Positions 19,912 to 28,807 of a stretch of 64,000 bases of DNA are shown in pieces. The stretch is from Planctomycetota bacterium (GTDB taxonomy: Bacteria > Planctomycetota > Planctomycetia > Pirellulales > Pirellulaceae). The first letter of the stretch is position 1. Each line of letters starts with the position of its first letter. The stretch is taken from NCBI GenBank assembly GCA_014238905.1, contig JABAAE010000009.1, forward strand, positions 186,001-250,000, given 5' to 3'. The notes under the pieces are model-generated. The model did not search any database and was not told the DNA's origin. It saw nothing but the letters and a program-made list of their open reading frames with translations. The translations under genes were made by a program, and so were the position numbers.

Positions 19912-21762
19912 ATGATGAACTCGATTCTATTCGGACAAAGCCTGATTAATTGGGCATGGACCACCCCTGTCTGGCTCTTTTCTGTCGGTATCACCGTGGG
20001 TTTGATTGGTTGCCTGCTAATCATTCTCTTAGGATACGGACTTTCGTTTGTTCCGGGTTTGAATACCCTGAATGAAAATCCAAGGAAAAGGCTCTATTTT
20101 GCCGTTGGCCTGACCATTTTGACTAACCTGGTTCTGATTCCCTTTTTCTGGAGCCCTTCCTATACCGATTGGTTGAGCGCCGGGCACCATTTAGGGGCAT
20201 TCCAACCCTACTCGGACATAAAACAATCGGCCGACAATCCACCCGGTTTTTCGGCTATGGTGTTGGCGATCCTCCTGATGTCTGGATCGATGATGATAGG
20301 ATGGCTGACAGTCTTTGCCCTCTGCTCGCGAAAAATCATGTCGGAGATTGGCGTCATCTGTTCCGAAGGGCCTAACAACTGGCTGCTTTGGATTGGCGTC
20401 AAGTATGTTTTTATCGCAGTTGCCGGCATCGCACTTGCCCAGATGGGTGGACTGGGAACGAATCTATTCATTGTTGAAAAACCATTGGAGATTTTAAAGC
20501 CAGCCTCAGAGTTATTTACCACTGGCGTATCCAGGGTACAGAAAATCCGGATTGAACCGGGATCTGATGTCGGTCAAGAAGTCCCGATTGCCTTCAATGG
20601 CACACAACTGCGAGGTATCGAAGTCTGGAGTGATCAAAGTGTTGAGATCCAGTCTACGCCGTTTCGTGAGCAGACATTGGAAGAAATCCGCATTCAAAGC
20701 GCTAATCTCAAGATTGCTCCAGAGACTCCGACTAGAATTCTCCGGCAGGCGATTCGCCAAGAGATTATCCCCTATACAACGGTTTCCAAGTTGTTCGTCA
20801 AGAATGATTCCTCTGATGCTGCAACTCTTGAAATCAGGATAATTACCACTCCAACGGTGCCACAACTGGATATTCTTCCATTCTGTGCAGCAAGCGTGTT
20901 AGGGCTGTTTTTGTTCTACATTTTCATGCGTGGAGTAATGCCAAAAGTGGCTGCCGTCGCACTTTCCACCTTCAAGACCGAAGTTTCTCAACCGGTCTAT
21001 TTAATCCTATTGGTAACCGCGATTGTCGGTGTGCTTCTGTTTGTGATTTTGCCCTACAACACGTTTGGCGAAGACATCAAGATGTTGAAAGATGCCGGGC
21101 TGACACTGATCTTGGTGTTCAGTATCTTTCTTGCGATCTGGGCCGCCAGTAAATCAATTGCCGAAGAAATCGAGGGACGAACGGCGTTGACGGTTCTTTC
21201 CAAACCCATCGGTCGCCGCCAGTTCATCGTTGGCAAATTCATGGGGATCGCCTGGGCTTTGGCAATCTTTGCCATCATTGTGGGGATTGTTTTCTTCGTG
21301 CCAGCAGTTTCATTCAAAACAATTTATGATGCAAAAGAGGGATCTGCCGATGGTCCACAGTGGCAGGATTGTTATGCGGAAACCGTAAAAATAGTTCCCG
21401 GTATCCTGCTGGGCTTTATGGAGACTCTCGTTTTCATTGCCATTTCGGTCACCATTTCGACACGTATGCCGATCATGGCCAACATATTGATCTGTTTTGC
21501 CATCTATGTTTTGGGACATTTAACGCCGCTCATTGTTCAATCCACCGTCGCGGTGGGAGCCTTTGAGACTGTCGTCTTCTTTGGTCAGTTAATTGCAACC
21601 ATCTTCCCGGTGCTGGATCATTTCAACATTCAGGCAGCAATCTCGGGTGATGCAATTGTGCCAATGTCCTACTTGGGGTGGTCATTAATCTATTGCACAA
21701 TTTACGGTGGCATTGCGTTGTTACTTGGCCTGATTTTCTTCGAAGACAGAGACGTCGCCTGA
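19912..21762 (+). CDS. ABC-2 type transporter permease-like membrane protein
   Basis: Protein of 616 residues. The N-terminal third has several membrane helices (about residues 20-45, 63-83, 105-130, 160-180). A hydrophilic extracytoplasmic segment of some 130 residues (~185-320) follows. The C-terminal part carries the ABC-2 permease pattern EEIEGRTALTVLSKPIGRRQFIVGKFMGI (about 418-446) followed by more helices. This resembles planctomycete ABC permeases of unknown cargo. No ATP-binding subunit gene is adjacent, which is unusual. A second in-frame ATG lies one codon after the first, so the start could be 19915. Confidence 0.85.
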   Translation: MMNSILFGQSLINWAWTTPVWLFSVGITVGLIGCLLIILLGYGLSFVPGLNTLNENPRKRLYFAVGLTILTNLVLIPFFWSPSYTDWLSAGHHLGAFQPYSDIKQSADNPPGFSAMVLAILLMSGSMMIGWLTVFALCSRKIMSEIGVICSEGPNNWLLWIGVKYVFIAVAGIALAQMGGLGTNLFIVEKPLEILKPASELFTTGVSRVQKIRIEPGSDVGQEVPIAFNGTQLRGIEVWSDQSVEIQSTPFREQTLEEIRIQSANLKIAPETPTRILRQAIRQEIIPYTTVSKLFVKNDSSDAATLEIRIITTPTVPQLDILPFCAASVLGLFLFYIFMRGVMPKVAAVALSTFKTEVSQPVYLILLVTAIVGVLLFVILPYNTFGEDIKMLKDAGLTLILVFSIFLAIWAASKSIAEEIEGRTALTVLSKPIGRRQFIVGKFMGIAWALAIFAIIVGIVFFVPAVSFKTIYDAKEGSADGPQWQDCYAETVKIVPGILLGFMETLVFIAISVTISTRMPIMANILICFAIYVLGHLTPLIVQSTVAVGAFETVVFFGQLIATIFPVLDHFNIQAAISGDAIVPMSYLGWSLIYCTIYGGIALLLGLIFFEDRDVA

Positions 21763-22298
21763 TGTTGAACGGTCGTTTTACCGGCAAACCGTCTGCGGCC
21801 AGTCTACTGAGCCAAAGATAGCATTCAGCCTCCAATTGTTCTGAGATCATATTTCCCAGACACAGCCGCTGAATCAGGTCGCTCCAACCGACGACAACTC
21901 GCCTAGCGCTAGAAATCAACTACGAAGACGTGTCGGCTCTTCTAACCTGAATGACACTACGATTCCGGTCATTTGCCATGACAAGATTCTCACCCACCGT
22001 CTAAATAATGTTCTGTGGCCGGTGACCGAGCCTCCGTCATGGCAAGCTGTGTACTTGGATGACGTCAGCATTCCACGCCGATTCCCTTATCCCAACCACC
22101 GTGAAAGCGTCTTCGAGTGTTAGGAATGAGTTCGCAGGCTCACAAATCCGCCAGAATGGGGCCCCAAAAAAACAAACATGCCTGGGCACGGCGGTAAAAA
22201 AACGAGGATTTGATTCGTTAACCCGACCATGTTATTCTCGACATATCACGTTAAGAGCGTGACTGAAAATCAAGCTTCCTGTTCCAACGAATGCAGAC
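21763..22298. other. Intergenic region upstream of the selenoperoxiredoxin
   Basis: This 536-bp stretch has short open frames on both strands, none with recognisable family features. I looked for a tRNA(Sec)-like fold with a UCA anticodon and found none. The promoter of the peroxiredoxin gene should lie at the 3' end. An ATGCAGACATGA mini-frame at 22291 overlaps the peroxiredoxin start and is probably meaningless. Confidence 0.4.
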
Positions 22299-22823
22299 AT
22301 GAATTTGAAACTTCACACCTTGATATTGGCCATGATGATCATGATCTCTGGAAACGATAGTCCCGCCGAAGATTTAAAAGTTGGCGATAATGCACCCGAT
22401 TTCTCAATGGCTGGGAGTGACGGCAAAACTTACAAACTTTCAGACTTCAAAGGCAAACGATGGGTAGTCGTTGCCTGGTTTCCCAAAGCGTTTACAGGTG
22501 GCTGAACGGCTGAGTGCAAGTCACTTCGTGAAAGTGGCGCCGAATTAAAAAAAATCGATGTTGCTCATTTTGCCGCGAGCTGCGACTCATTGGAGACCAA
22601 TACGAACTTTGCGAAAAAGCTCGATCTCAACTACCCCATCCTCAGCGATCCAGAAGGTGTCGCGGCAAAAGCTTATGGGATTTACAATGCCAGTCGAAAA
22701 TTCCCCAATCGAGTCACGTTTTTTATCAGTAAAGATGGCAAGATTGCTCACATCGAAAAAAAGGTTAGCGTTCGCTCTCATGGCGATGATGTGTTAGCCA
22801 AACTGATCGAACTCTCCAAGTAA
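22299..22823 (+). CDS. Secreted peroxiredoxin, probable selenoprotein (UGA = Sec69)
   Basis: Reading the TGA at 22503-22505 as selenocysteine gives one 174-residue AhpC/TSA/BCP-type peroxiredoxin. The N-terminus is a signal peptide (about residues 1-23), then [38 protein letters not shown]. The active site reads FTGG-U-TAECKSL, where other members have Cys at U69 as the peroxidatic residue. Cys73 and Cys95 are candidate resolving residues. The frame continues without shift through [19 protein letters not shown] and [18 protein letters not shown] to a TAA stop, exactly the family's fold and length. The enzyme should reduce peroxides in the periplasm. A pseudogene with a chance stop is the alternative, but the stop falls on the one catalytic codon and the rest is intact. 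Confidence 0.88.
22520..22538 (+). promoter_or_regulatory. Candidate bacterial SECIS hairpin (peroxiredoxin)
   Basis: The mRNA can form a 7-bp stem, GUCACUU with AAGUGGC (one G-U pair), closed by the 5-base loop CGUGA. The loop holds GU at 22528-22529, 23-24 nt past the UGA. Bacterial SECIS elements are hairpins within the coding region just after the UGA with a conserved GU in the apical loop, so spacing and loop both fit. This is seen by eye and has not been folded. Confidence 0.65.
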
Positions 22824-23195
22824 TCGAGTTCAATGACCTCTACAAATCGAATTTTCATAGTTTTCAATTTGCCGGACCGGGGTACCCTTGGGACTATGTC
22901 GGGCGGTTAAGTGTCCGGTGGTTGAGTGACCGGCGGTCACAGATTTCTCGGGCCGCCCATTTCGCCGGACCGTCGAAAAAATCAGGCTGGCCGAAAGGAT
23001 TTTGATTCCCGCACTTGCCGGATTGAGGGGATACGATTTGCGTCTCAACGAAATCGAAGAAGGAAACAAAATTTCGTCGCAGCGTCGTGCCTCTTTGCCT
23101 CCGAAAATCTCAGCTCTAGTGGCAAAAACGGTCAGTCTGCCATTACAGGGATGGACTCTCGTGCAGAACCATTGGTGTCGCTGTACCGCATCAAG
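22824..23195. other. Intergenic region after the selenoperoxiredoxin
   Basis: This 372-bp stretch is convergent between the peroxiredoxin and the zinc-ribbon gene. It contains the 15-nt tandem repeat at 22902-22940. Zinc-ribbon genes of this family sometimes neighbour rnpB, but I could not find RNase P RNA core motifs on either strand. No other feature is evident. Confidence 0.4.
22902..22940. repeat. Short 15-nt tandem repeat with palindromic end
   Basis: Two diverged full units, GGCGGTTAAGTGTCC and GGTGGTTGAGTGACC, are followed by a partial third unit, GGCGGTCAC. The last 15 bases, GTGACC-GGC-GGTCAC, are a perfect palindrome with a three-base centre. It is non-coding and 79 bp past the peroxiredoxin stop, so it may act as a weak terminator or protein site; there is no T-tract. 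Confidence 0.45.
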
Positions 23196-23912
23196 TCAAA
23201 CTCGTGTATTCTCTGGAAGATAAATCAACGCACCACAAGCTTTGCAAAAAACAGGTTTGTTGGCGGCAAGATTGCTGTGCTGCATGGTGGTAATTTTGTG
23301 GAAGCAATTTCCACAAAAATCTCCGTCTAACGGAGCGAGAGACTCCTCGCCCCGCGACGACGCCACCCGTTGATAGTCCATCCGAATATCCGCGGGAATT
23401 TTCTTCTCTAATTCCGTTAATTCAGCCGTCACACGGGTCCATTCGGATTTGAGCCCCTCAGCTTCTTTATCAATTTTCGCCTGAATATTGTTGCGAAGAT
23501 CGTTTGCCAATTTCAGCGATTCCGTTGCGTCAGAAATTTCCTGGTTGATATCATCGATTTTTTCCAGCTGTTCAAAAATCTCGTCAGAAAGCACCTCATT
23601 GGCCTGTTCATCGGCAGCTATTTGATTCTTGAATGCCTGAAACTCCTCGTTCGACTTTGCAGCATTCAGCTTCGCCTGAAAGTCGTGGATTTTGTCCTCG
23701 CGCTGCTTGAGGAGCAATTGTTTTTCGTTGGCAAGAACCTGGGTCTTTTTCAGGAGATCTTTCAAACCCGCTTGCTTTTCCTCTCCGGTGGTCACTCTTG
23801 CGGTGGAGGCTACCAATTGTCGAGGTCCACTGTCGATTCGTGACTGCAAATCTGCTTTTTGACGGTGCAGGCGGTGAAGTGTTCGTAAATGATCATGCTC
23901 AATGACCGCCAT
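23196..23912 (-). CDS. Coiled-coil protein with C4-type zinc ribbon
   Basis: Protein of 238 residues of the COG1579 type. Residues ~5-185 form a long antiparallel coiled coil rich in Glu, Lys, Gln and Leu. The C-terminus is a four-cysteine zinc ribbon, FCGNCFHKITTMQ followed by VFCKACGALIYLPE. Homologues are proposed to bind nucleic acid or partner proteins; the exact role is unsettled. No catalytic residues are visible. It is transcribed alone, downstream of a terminator on the same strand. Confidence 0.9.
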   Translation of the reverse strand: MAVIEHDHLRTLHRLHRQKADLQSRIDSGPRQLVASTARVTTGEEKQAGLKDLLKKTQVLANEKQLLLKQREDKIHDFQAKLNAAKSNEEFQAFKNQIAADEQANEVLSDEIFEQLEKIDDINQEISDATESLKLANDLRNNIQAKIDKEAEGLKSEWTRVTAELTELEKKIPADIRMDYQRVASSRGEESLAPLDGDFCGNCFHKITTMQHSNLAANKPVFCKACGALIYLPENTRV

Positions 23913-24035
23913 ATTGTTTTTCCTGAATGAGACCTGGAAGGGTCCATTGTTGCAGGATTGACCCGAAAGGCAATTGCCCTTTCCAGTGATTCATTTTTCC
24001 ATCTGGAGAATCCAGGACTCCCCGATAGCGATTTA

Positions 24036-24064
24036 AAAAAAGCCCAGTCGAAAAACCGGGCTCT
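24036..24064 (-). terminator. Rho-independent terminator after the TIM-barrel gene
   Basis: On the minus strand, AGCCGGT and ACTGGGCT pair (AGCC/GGCT plus GGT/ACT around one bulged G) over a short loop containing TTTTCG. A run of seven T follows. It lies about 50 bp past the stop of the gene at 24112, in the right orientation to end it. Confidence 0.7.
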
Positions 24065-24111
24065 TCAAGGCTAGATAAAAAAGTGGTATTACGGAGCGAA
24101 TATCAAATTCG

Positions 24112-25047
24112 CTATGCAAGTTCTTTCCTTACGCGTTCCAAAAGGGATTTGGTGAGTTTGATGCCCTTCATTTGGTCGGCGCCACCCTCAAATTCAATTC
24201 CTACCCATCCACGGTACCCGGCAGCCTTTACAATTTTCATCATCTTTAAATAGTCGGTATGGGTTTCGTTTCCCTTGTCATCAAAATCATGAGACTTCGC
24301 GCTGACCGCCTTGGCATGAGGCATTAGTTCGGTCACGCCTTTATAACGATCGTACCATTCGTTCCCGGTCACTCGGAAATTCCCGAAATCTGGCAATGTT
24401 CCACAATTGTCCATTCCAACGGTCTTGATCACAGTAGCCAGCCAGGCACCATTGGAAGAGAGTCCACCATGATTTTCAACGATGACATTCAATCCGTGTG
24501 GTTTGGCAAATTCGGAAAGCTGGGCCAGCCCATCAGCGGCTAACTTGACCTGCTCCATGTATTCTCCACTACTTGCCGCATTGACTCGTATTGAATGGCA
24601 TCCGAGATGCTTGGCGGCCTCAACCCATTTATGATGATTTTCAACAGATTTCTTGCGGCCGTCTTTGTTGGGATTCCCCAATTGGCCCTCACCATCACAC
24701 ATGATCAACAGGCTTTTCACACCGTGATCGCTGGCTACTTTTTTCATCTCGTTGAGGTATTTAACATCCGTCGCTTTGTCCTTGAAGAACTGGTTAACGT
24801 ATTCAACGGCGTCAATCCCCAAATCCCGTGCTACCTTCGCGAATTCAAGGTTGTCCAGCTTGAGTTCCGAGCGTTTGAAAAAAGCTCGATTAAGTGACCA
24901 CTGTGCAAGAGAAATCTTGAACCATGGGTCTGAATCCTTCCCATTACCTCCAAATGCTGACGTAGACATCCCGGCGGCAAACATACCAGCAGCTACGCTG
25001 GCTTTCGAAAAATGTCGGCGGTTTATCTTGAGTTTATTCTCTGACAT
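24112..25047 (-). CDS. Sugar phosphate isomerase/epimerase-type TIM barrel, Tat-exported
   Basis: Protein of 311 residues. The N-terminus [19 protein letters not shown] is a twin-arginine-like signal (RRxF plus a hydrophobic stretch), so export to the periplasm is likely. The body is an AP-endonuclease-2/xylose-isomerase-like TIM barrel. Metal-ligand candidates lie in [32 protein letters not shown] and VGIEFEGG. Exported members are numerous in planctomycetes and thought to act on sugars or polyols; the substrate is unknown. The terminator described just downstream ends this gene, which appears monocistronic. Confidence 0.9.
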   Translation of the reverse strand: MSENKLKINRRHFSKASVAAGMFAAGMSTSAFGGNGKDSDPWFKISLAQWSLNRAFFKRSELKLDNLEFAKVARDLGIDAVEYVNQFFKDKATDVKYLNEMKKVASDHGVKSLLIMCDGEGQLGNPNKDGRKKSVENHHKWVEAAKHLGCHSIRVNAASSGEYMEQVKLAADGLAQLSEFAKPHGLNVIVENHGGLSSNGAWLATVIKTVGMDNCGTLPDFGNFRVTGNEWYDRYKGVTELMPHAKAVSAKSHDFDDKGNETHTDYLKMMKIVKAAGYRGWVGIEFEGGADQMKGIKLTKSLLERVRKELA

Positions 25048-25199
25048 GAACTTCTTTCGGGTAGGTTGTTAATGAGCGGGAAATAAAACCAAAATAGGTA
25101 AACTTGGACTTTACACCCACAAAGGCTTGGCTCCAATATGCTTCACGACTGAACGCAGTATAAATTCAGTACCGATTCCTTTCAACAATTACAGATTTC

Positions 25200-26009
25200 A
25201 TGAACAGCAAAAAAATCGGCTTTATTGGGGCTGGAAAAATGGCCTCCGCCCTAGCCGCGGGGTTTAGCAAATCCAATTTGATTAACCCCTCCAATATCAC
25301 CTGCTATGATATTTCGGATGTTTCTCTCAACCATTTCTGCAACGTCGTTCCCGGATGCGGTGTCGCCCGCTCGGCACAGGACCTCGTCGAAAATGCGGAT
25401 TGGGTTTTCTTGGCAGTCAAGCCACAAATCATTCCCGAAATCATTTCTGAATTATCCTCCGATAGTCCCGAAAAACTCTACATTTCTGTCATGGGAGGCA
25501 TTTCGCTTCAATGGCTGGTCAGCGGGCTTAACTCGGGGCAGGTCATAAGAACCATGCCCAACACGCCCTGCCTGATTGGAAAAGGAGCGGTTGGATTGGC
25601 CGCAAACCCAGATGTTGCGGCCGAAACCGTCCAGAGCGTTCAGTTACTGTTCGAGTCGGTAGGAATCACTGAGATTCTTCCCGAAAAACTCCTGGATGCG
25701 GTCACCGGGCTTTCAGGATCTGGTCCAGCTTTTGTTTTTCAGTTCATCGAAGCCTTGAGCGACGGCGGAGTTCATGCTGGCCTTCCACGTGAGATCGCTA
25801 ATCGTCTGGCAGCCCAAACGGTCATTGGTGCCGGCGAACTGGTTCTGCAAACGGGTGATCATCCCGGCCTATTGAAGGACCGGGTCGCATCTCCCGCGGG
25901 CACCACCATTGCCGGCATCAAGGCCTTGGAGGAAGGTGGCCTTCGAGCTGCCACCATGCATGCCGTCCAGGCAGCCACAGCGAGATCGATAGAGTTGGGA
26001 AATAACTAA
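25200..26009 (+). CDS. proC: Pyrroline-5-carboxylate reductase
   Basis: Cytosolic enzyme of 269 residues that reduces 1-pyrroline-5-carboxylate to L-proline with NAD(P)H. The Rossmann motif is IGFIGAGKMASAL (about residues 6-18), and the family's later signatures are MPNTPCLIGKGAVGL and DAVTGLSGSGPAFVFQF. The C-terminal dimerisation helices are complete. It is followed 187 bp later by the FAH-family gene on the same strand. Its closeness to hydroxyproline-type genes is suggestive, but a housekeeping role in proline synthesis is enough to explain it. Confidence 0.95.
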   Translation: MNSKKIGFIGAGKMASALAAGFSKSNLINPSNITCYDISDVSLNHFCNVVPGCGVARSAQDLVENADWVFLAVKPQIIPEIISELSSDSPEKLYISVMGGISLQWLVSGLNSGQVIRTMPNTPCLIGKGAVGLAANPDVAAETVQSVQLLFESVGITEILPEKLLDAVTGLSGSGPAFVFQFIEALSDGGVHAGLPREIANRLAAQTVIGAGELVLQTGDHPGLLKDRVASPAGTTIAGIKALEEGGLRAATMHAVQAATARSIELGNN

Positions 26010-26196
26010 AGACATTCACCCTGCGAACGGAATTCTTTTCAACTGTTTAAAGTCTACGGACTGCTGAGAACAGGAAACTAAGAACAGGAAACGATTTTCG
26101 GCATCGATAGCCTTTAGCCACCGCTCGAATTAGTGCCACATTCTGCTAAATTGGAAACGTTCAACCTCTCTATCTCCAGTCACGTCGCTTGAAAAT

Positions 26197-27048
26197 ATGC
26201 AGCTTGTCAAGTTTCAATACAACGATGGTCTTTTTGCGGGTGTTCTCACAAACGGCCGAATCCACTTTTTTAGCGCAGGACCTGTTGCGACCATCACCCA
26301 CTACCTCGATTCTGGCGAATTGGTTTCGCTGATGAAAAAAACGGTGGATTCACCGACCGACGAGGTGGATTTGAACGATGTAAAACTGCTCGCACCGATT
26401 GATCAACAAGAGGTCTGGGCTGCTGGCGTCACTTACAAACGAAGTCGCACAGCGAGGATGGAAGAATCTGAATCCGCTGCAAGCTGCTACGACCGAGTCT
26501 ATGAATCACCAAGGCCGGAAATCTTTTTCAAAGCGACTCCAAGTCGAGTGGTTGGACCGTTGAACGGTCTTCGCATCCGATCGGATTCGAACTGGAATGT
26601 GCCCGAACCTGAAATCGCCATGGTCATCAACTCGGAAAAAAAACTGGTCGGGTTTACCGTAGGCAACGACATGAGCTCCCGGGACATTGAGGGAGACAAC
26701 CCGCTCTACCTGCCTCAAGCCAAAGTCTATGACCAATGCTGTGGCCTCGGCCCCGCGATTACACCTGTCGAATCGATGCCATCAAGAAAGGAAACGACGA
26801 TTGAGTTGTCAATTCATCGTCAAGGAAACGAAGTTTATACCGGCACTACCGACGCGGATGAAATGGCTCGGAGTTTTGAAGAACTTTTATCTTGGCTGAT
26901 TCGGGACAATTCTTTCCCCGATGGAGTCATTATGTTGACCGGTACCGGCATTGTCCCCGATGGCAATTTCGGACTGGAACCAGGTGACGAAGTCCTCATT
27001 CATATTGCCGGAATTGGCACGCTTCAAAACCATGTCATCCAGGGATAA
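26197..27048 (+). CDS. FAH-family dehydratase/hydrolase
   Basis: Protein of 283 residues of the fumarylacetoacetate hydrolase superfamily. Divalent-metal ligands are suggested by Glu137 and Glu139 in VPEPEIAMVI, followed by FTVGNDMSSRDIEGDNPLYLPQAK. The C-terminal MLTGTGIVPDGNFGLEPGDEVLIHI is typical of the group. Members include 2-keto-3-deoxy-pentonate dehydratases, which make alpha-ketoglutarate semialdehyde. The next gene, 105 bp downstream, encodes the dehydrogenase that oxidises that product, so a dehydratase or deaminase feeding it is plausible. The substrate is inferred from context only. Confidence 0.85.
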   Translation: MQLVKFQYNDGLFAGVLTNGRIHFFSAGPVATITHYLDSGELVSLMKKTVDSPTDEVDLNDVKLLAPIDQQEVWAAGVTYKRSRTARMEESESAASCYDRVYESPRPEIFFKATPSRVVGPLNGLRIRSDSNWNVPEPEIAMVINSEKKLVGFTVGNDMSSRDIEGDNPLYLPQAKVYDQCCGLGPAITPVESMPSRKETTIELSIHRQGNEVYTGTTDADEMARSFEELLSWLIRDNSFPDGVIMLTGTGIVPDGNFGLEPGDEVLIHIAGIGTLQNHVIQG

Positions 27049-27153
27049 CCTCTTGGGTCCATCTTCTGCGAATGACTGCCGTTCCATTTCCGATTATTAA
27101 CAACATCAATTCGGATTATTAACAATATCCAACACCTTTTTAAAAGACACGAA

Positions 27154-28737
27154 ATGGAAAAAGTACTTATTGATGGCAAGTGGATCAACTCTCAGTCCAC
27201 CGGTGAATTTTCGGCCGCCAACCCTAACACCAGGGAGCCCAGTTCCGAGGGCTACCCGATGAGTAGTTGGGCCGATTGCGACGCCGCGTTGGAAGCGGCT
27301 GCCAACGCTTTTTTGGAATTGCGTTCTCTGGGCAGTGAATCGATCGCCTTGTTTCTAGAGACTTTTGCAACAAAAATTGAAGAAGTCTCCACCGAGCTTG
27401 TTGATATGGCTCATTTCGAAACCGGGTTGCCAAAATCTCCTCGACTAGCCGACGTAGAACTCCCAAGGACCACCAATCAACTACGATTGGCGGCAGACGC
27501 AGCCCGCAACGGATCTTGGGCATTGCCAACAATCGATACCCAGCTGAACATTCGATCGGTTTACGCACCACTTGGGCCAGTGGTCATTTTCGGTCCCAAC
27601 AACTTCCCATTCGCGTTCGGATCGGTTTCCGGAGGCGATTTTGCGGCAGCGATTGCAGCGGGGAATCCGGTCATCGGGAAAGCCAATTCGTCTCATCCCG
27701 GAACCACCCGAATTCTCGCCGAACAGGCAATCAAGGCGGCTGAATTGTCGAATGTGCCATCAGCCATCGTGCAATTGATTTACCGTACAAGTCACTCCGA
27801 CGGTGAAAGAATGGTTTCCGATCCAAGAGTAGGCGCCATTGGTTACACGGGAAGTCGAACGGCCGGCCTAAAATTAAAAACGGCCGCAGACGCAGTCGGA
27901 AAACCGATTTACCTCGAACTCTCCAGCGTCAATCCGGTCATTATTCTACCCGGTGCCAACGAAGAACGGATGGAATCACTGGTCGAAGATTATGTCACCA
28001 GTAGCTTGATGGGTGCGGGCCAATTCTGCACCAACCCCGGGATTGTTCTGATCCCCGAATCCGAAACGGGACGTTCGTTCATCGCCGCGGTGCAAGAAAA
28101 ATTCGATGCTTCGCCGGGCGGAACGTTGCTTTCAGCCGCCGTGGAAAAATCTCTGCTTCAGAGCATCGCTTTCCTCGAGTCTAACGGCGCTACGCGACTT
28201 ACGACTAATTCAAAGACCGATGATAGCCGATTTTGCTGCCCGAATGCTCTTTTGACAACAACCGGTGAAAACTTTATTAATAATCCAGAGGCGATGCAAA
28301 CGGAGGCATTCGGCAATGCTTCGCTGTTTGTAACCTACCAGTCAATTGATCAACTGGTTGAGATCATCGATGCGATGGAAGGTAACCTGACCGGTTGCAT
28401 TTACAGCCATACCGGTGACCTTGATGACAGCTCTTACCGCAGAATTGCTCCTCATCTGGCACAGAAAGTAGGCAGACTCCTGAATGACAAAATGCCGACC
28501 GGTGTGGCGGTCTCTTCGGCAATGAACCACGGCGGTCCTTATCCAGCGACCGGCCATCCCGGTCATACAGCGGTCGGGATTCCCGGAACCATACGTCGTT
28601 TTGCGATGTTGCAATGTTATGACAATGTTCGTCAAGGACGATTACCCCGATTGCTTGGTGATGGTTGTCCATCTGAAAACACCTGGAGACTGGTAGACGG
28701 TCGGTGGACAAATGGAGATGTTCAACCGAGCGTCTAA
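27154..28737 (+). CDS. Aldehyde dehydrogenase, ketoglutarate-semialdehyde type
   Basis: NAD(P)-dependent aldehyde dehydrogenase of 527 residues. The catalytic cysteine is Cys292 in GAGQFCTNPG and the general base Glu255 in YLELSSVNP; the cofactor-binding FGPNNFPFAFGS is at about 146-157. The wording around Cys (GQFCTNPG), and the length above 500, match the alpha-ketoglutaric semialdehyde (2,5-dioxovalerate) dehydrogenase subgroup. It would convert the semialdehyde to alpha-ketoglutarate. It follows the FAH-family gene on the same strand, and is followed by the probable selenoprotein gene. Its partners on the other strand (racemase and D-amino acid dehydrogenase) support a hydroxyproline route. 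Confidence 0.88.
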   Translation: MEKVLIDGKWINSQSTGEFSAANPNTREPSSEGYPMSSWADCDAALEAAANAFLELRSLGSESIALFLETFATKIEEVSTELVDMAHFETGLPKSPRLADVELPRTTNQLRLAADAARNGSWALPTIDTQLNIRSVYAPLGPVVIFGPNNFPFAFGSVSGGDFAAAIAAGNPVIGKANSSHPGTTRILAEQAIKAAELSNVPSAIVQLIYRTSHSDGERMVSDPRVGAIGYTGSRTAGLKLKTAADAVGKPIYLELSSVNPVIILPGANEERMESLVEDYVTSSLMGAGQFCTNPGIVLIPESETGRSFIAAVQEKFDASPGGTLLSAAVEKSLLQSIAFLESNGATRLTTNSKTDDSRFCCPNALLTTTGENFINNPEAMQTEAFGNASLFVTYQSIDQLVEIIDAMEGNLTGCIYSHTGDLDDSSYRRIAPHLAQKVGRLLNDKMPTGVAVSSAMNHGGPYPATGHPGHTAVGIPGTIRRFAMLQCYDNVRQGRLPRLLGDGCPSENTWRLVDGRWTNGDVQPSV

Positions 28738-28807
28738 CATGAATTAGAATTGGCAAGGTTAAGTTTTCCAGAGACACTTGGATTCCTCTCCCCAGCAGCC
28801 ATAGGTA

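Noticed and set aside
21763..22298. tRNA(Sec) gene beside the selenoperoxiredoxin
   Set aside because: I could not find a long-variable-arm tRNA with a UCA anticodon and paired arms.
22503..22505. TGA at codon 69 of the peroxiredoxin as a simple pseudogene or sequencing error
   Set aside because: The stop sits at the catalytic position, the frame on both sides is intact with family features, and a SECIS-like hairpin follows. Selenocysteine is the better reading.
22824..23195. RNase P RNA gene next to the zinc-ribbon gene
   Set aside because: No conserved 5' or 3' RNase P RNA core motifs were found on either strand.
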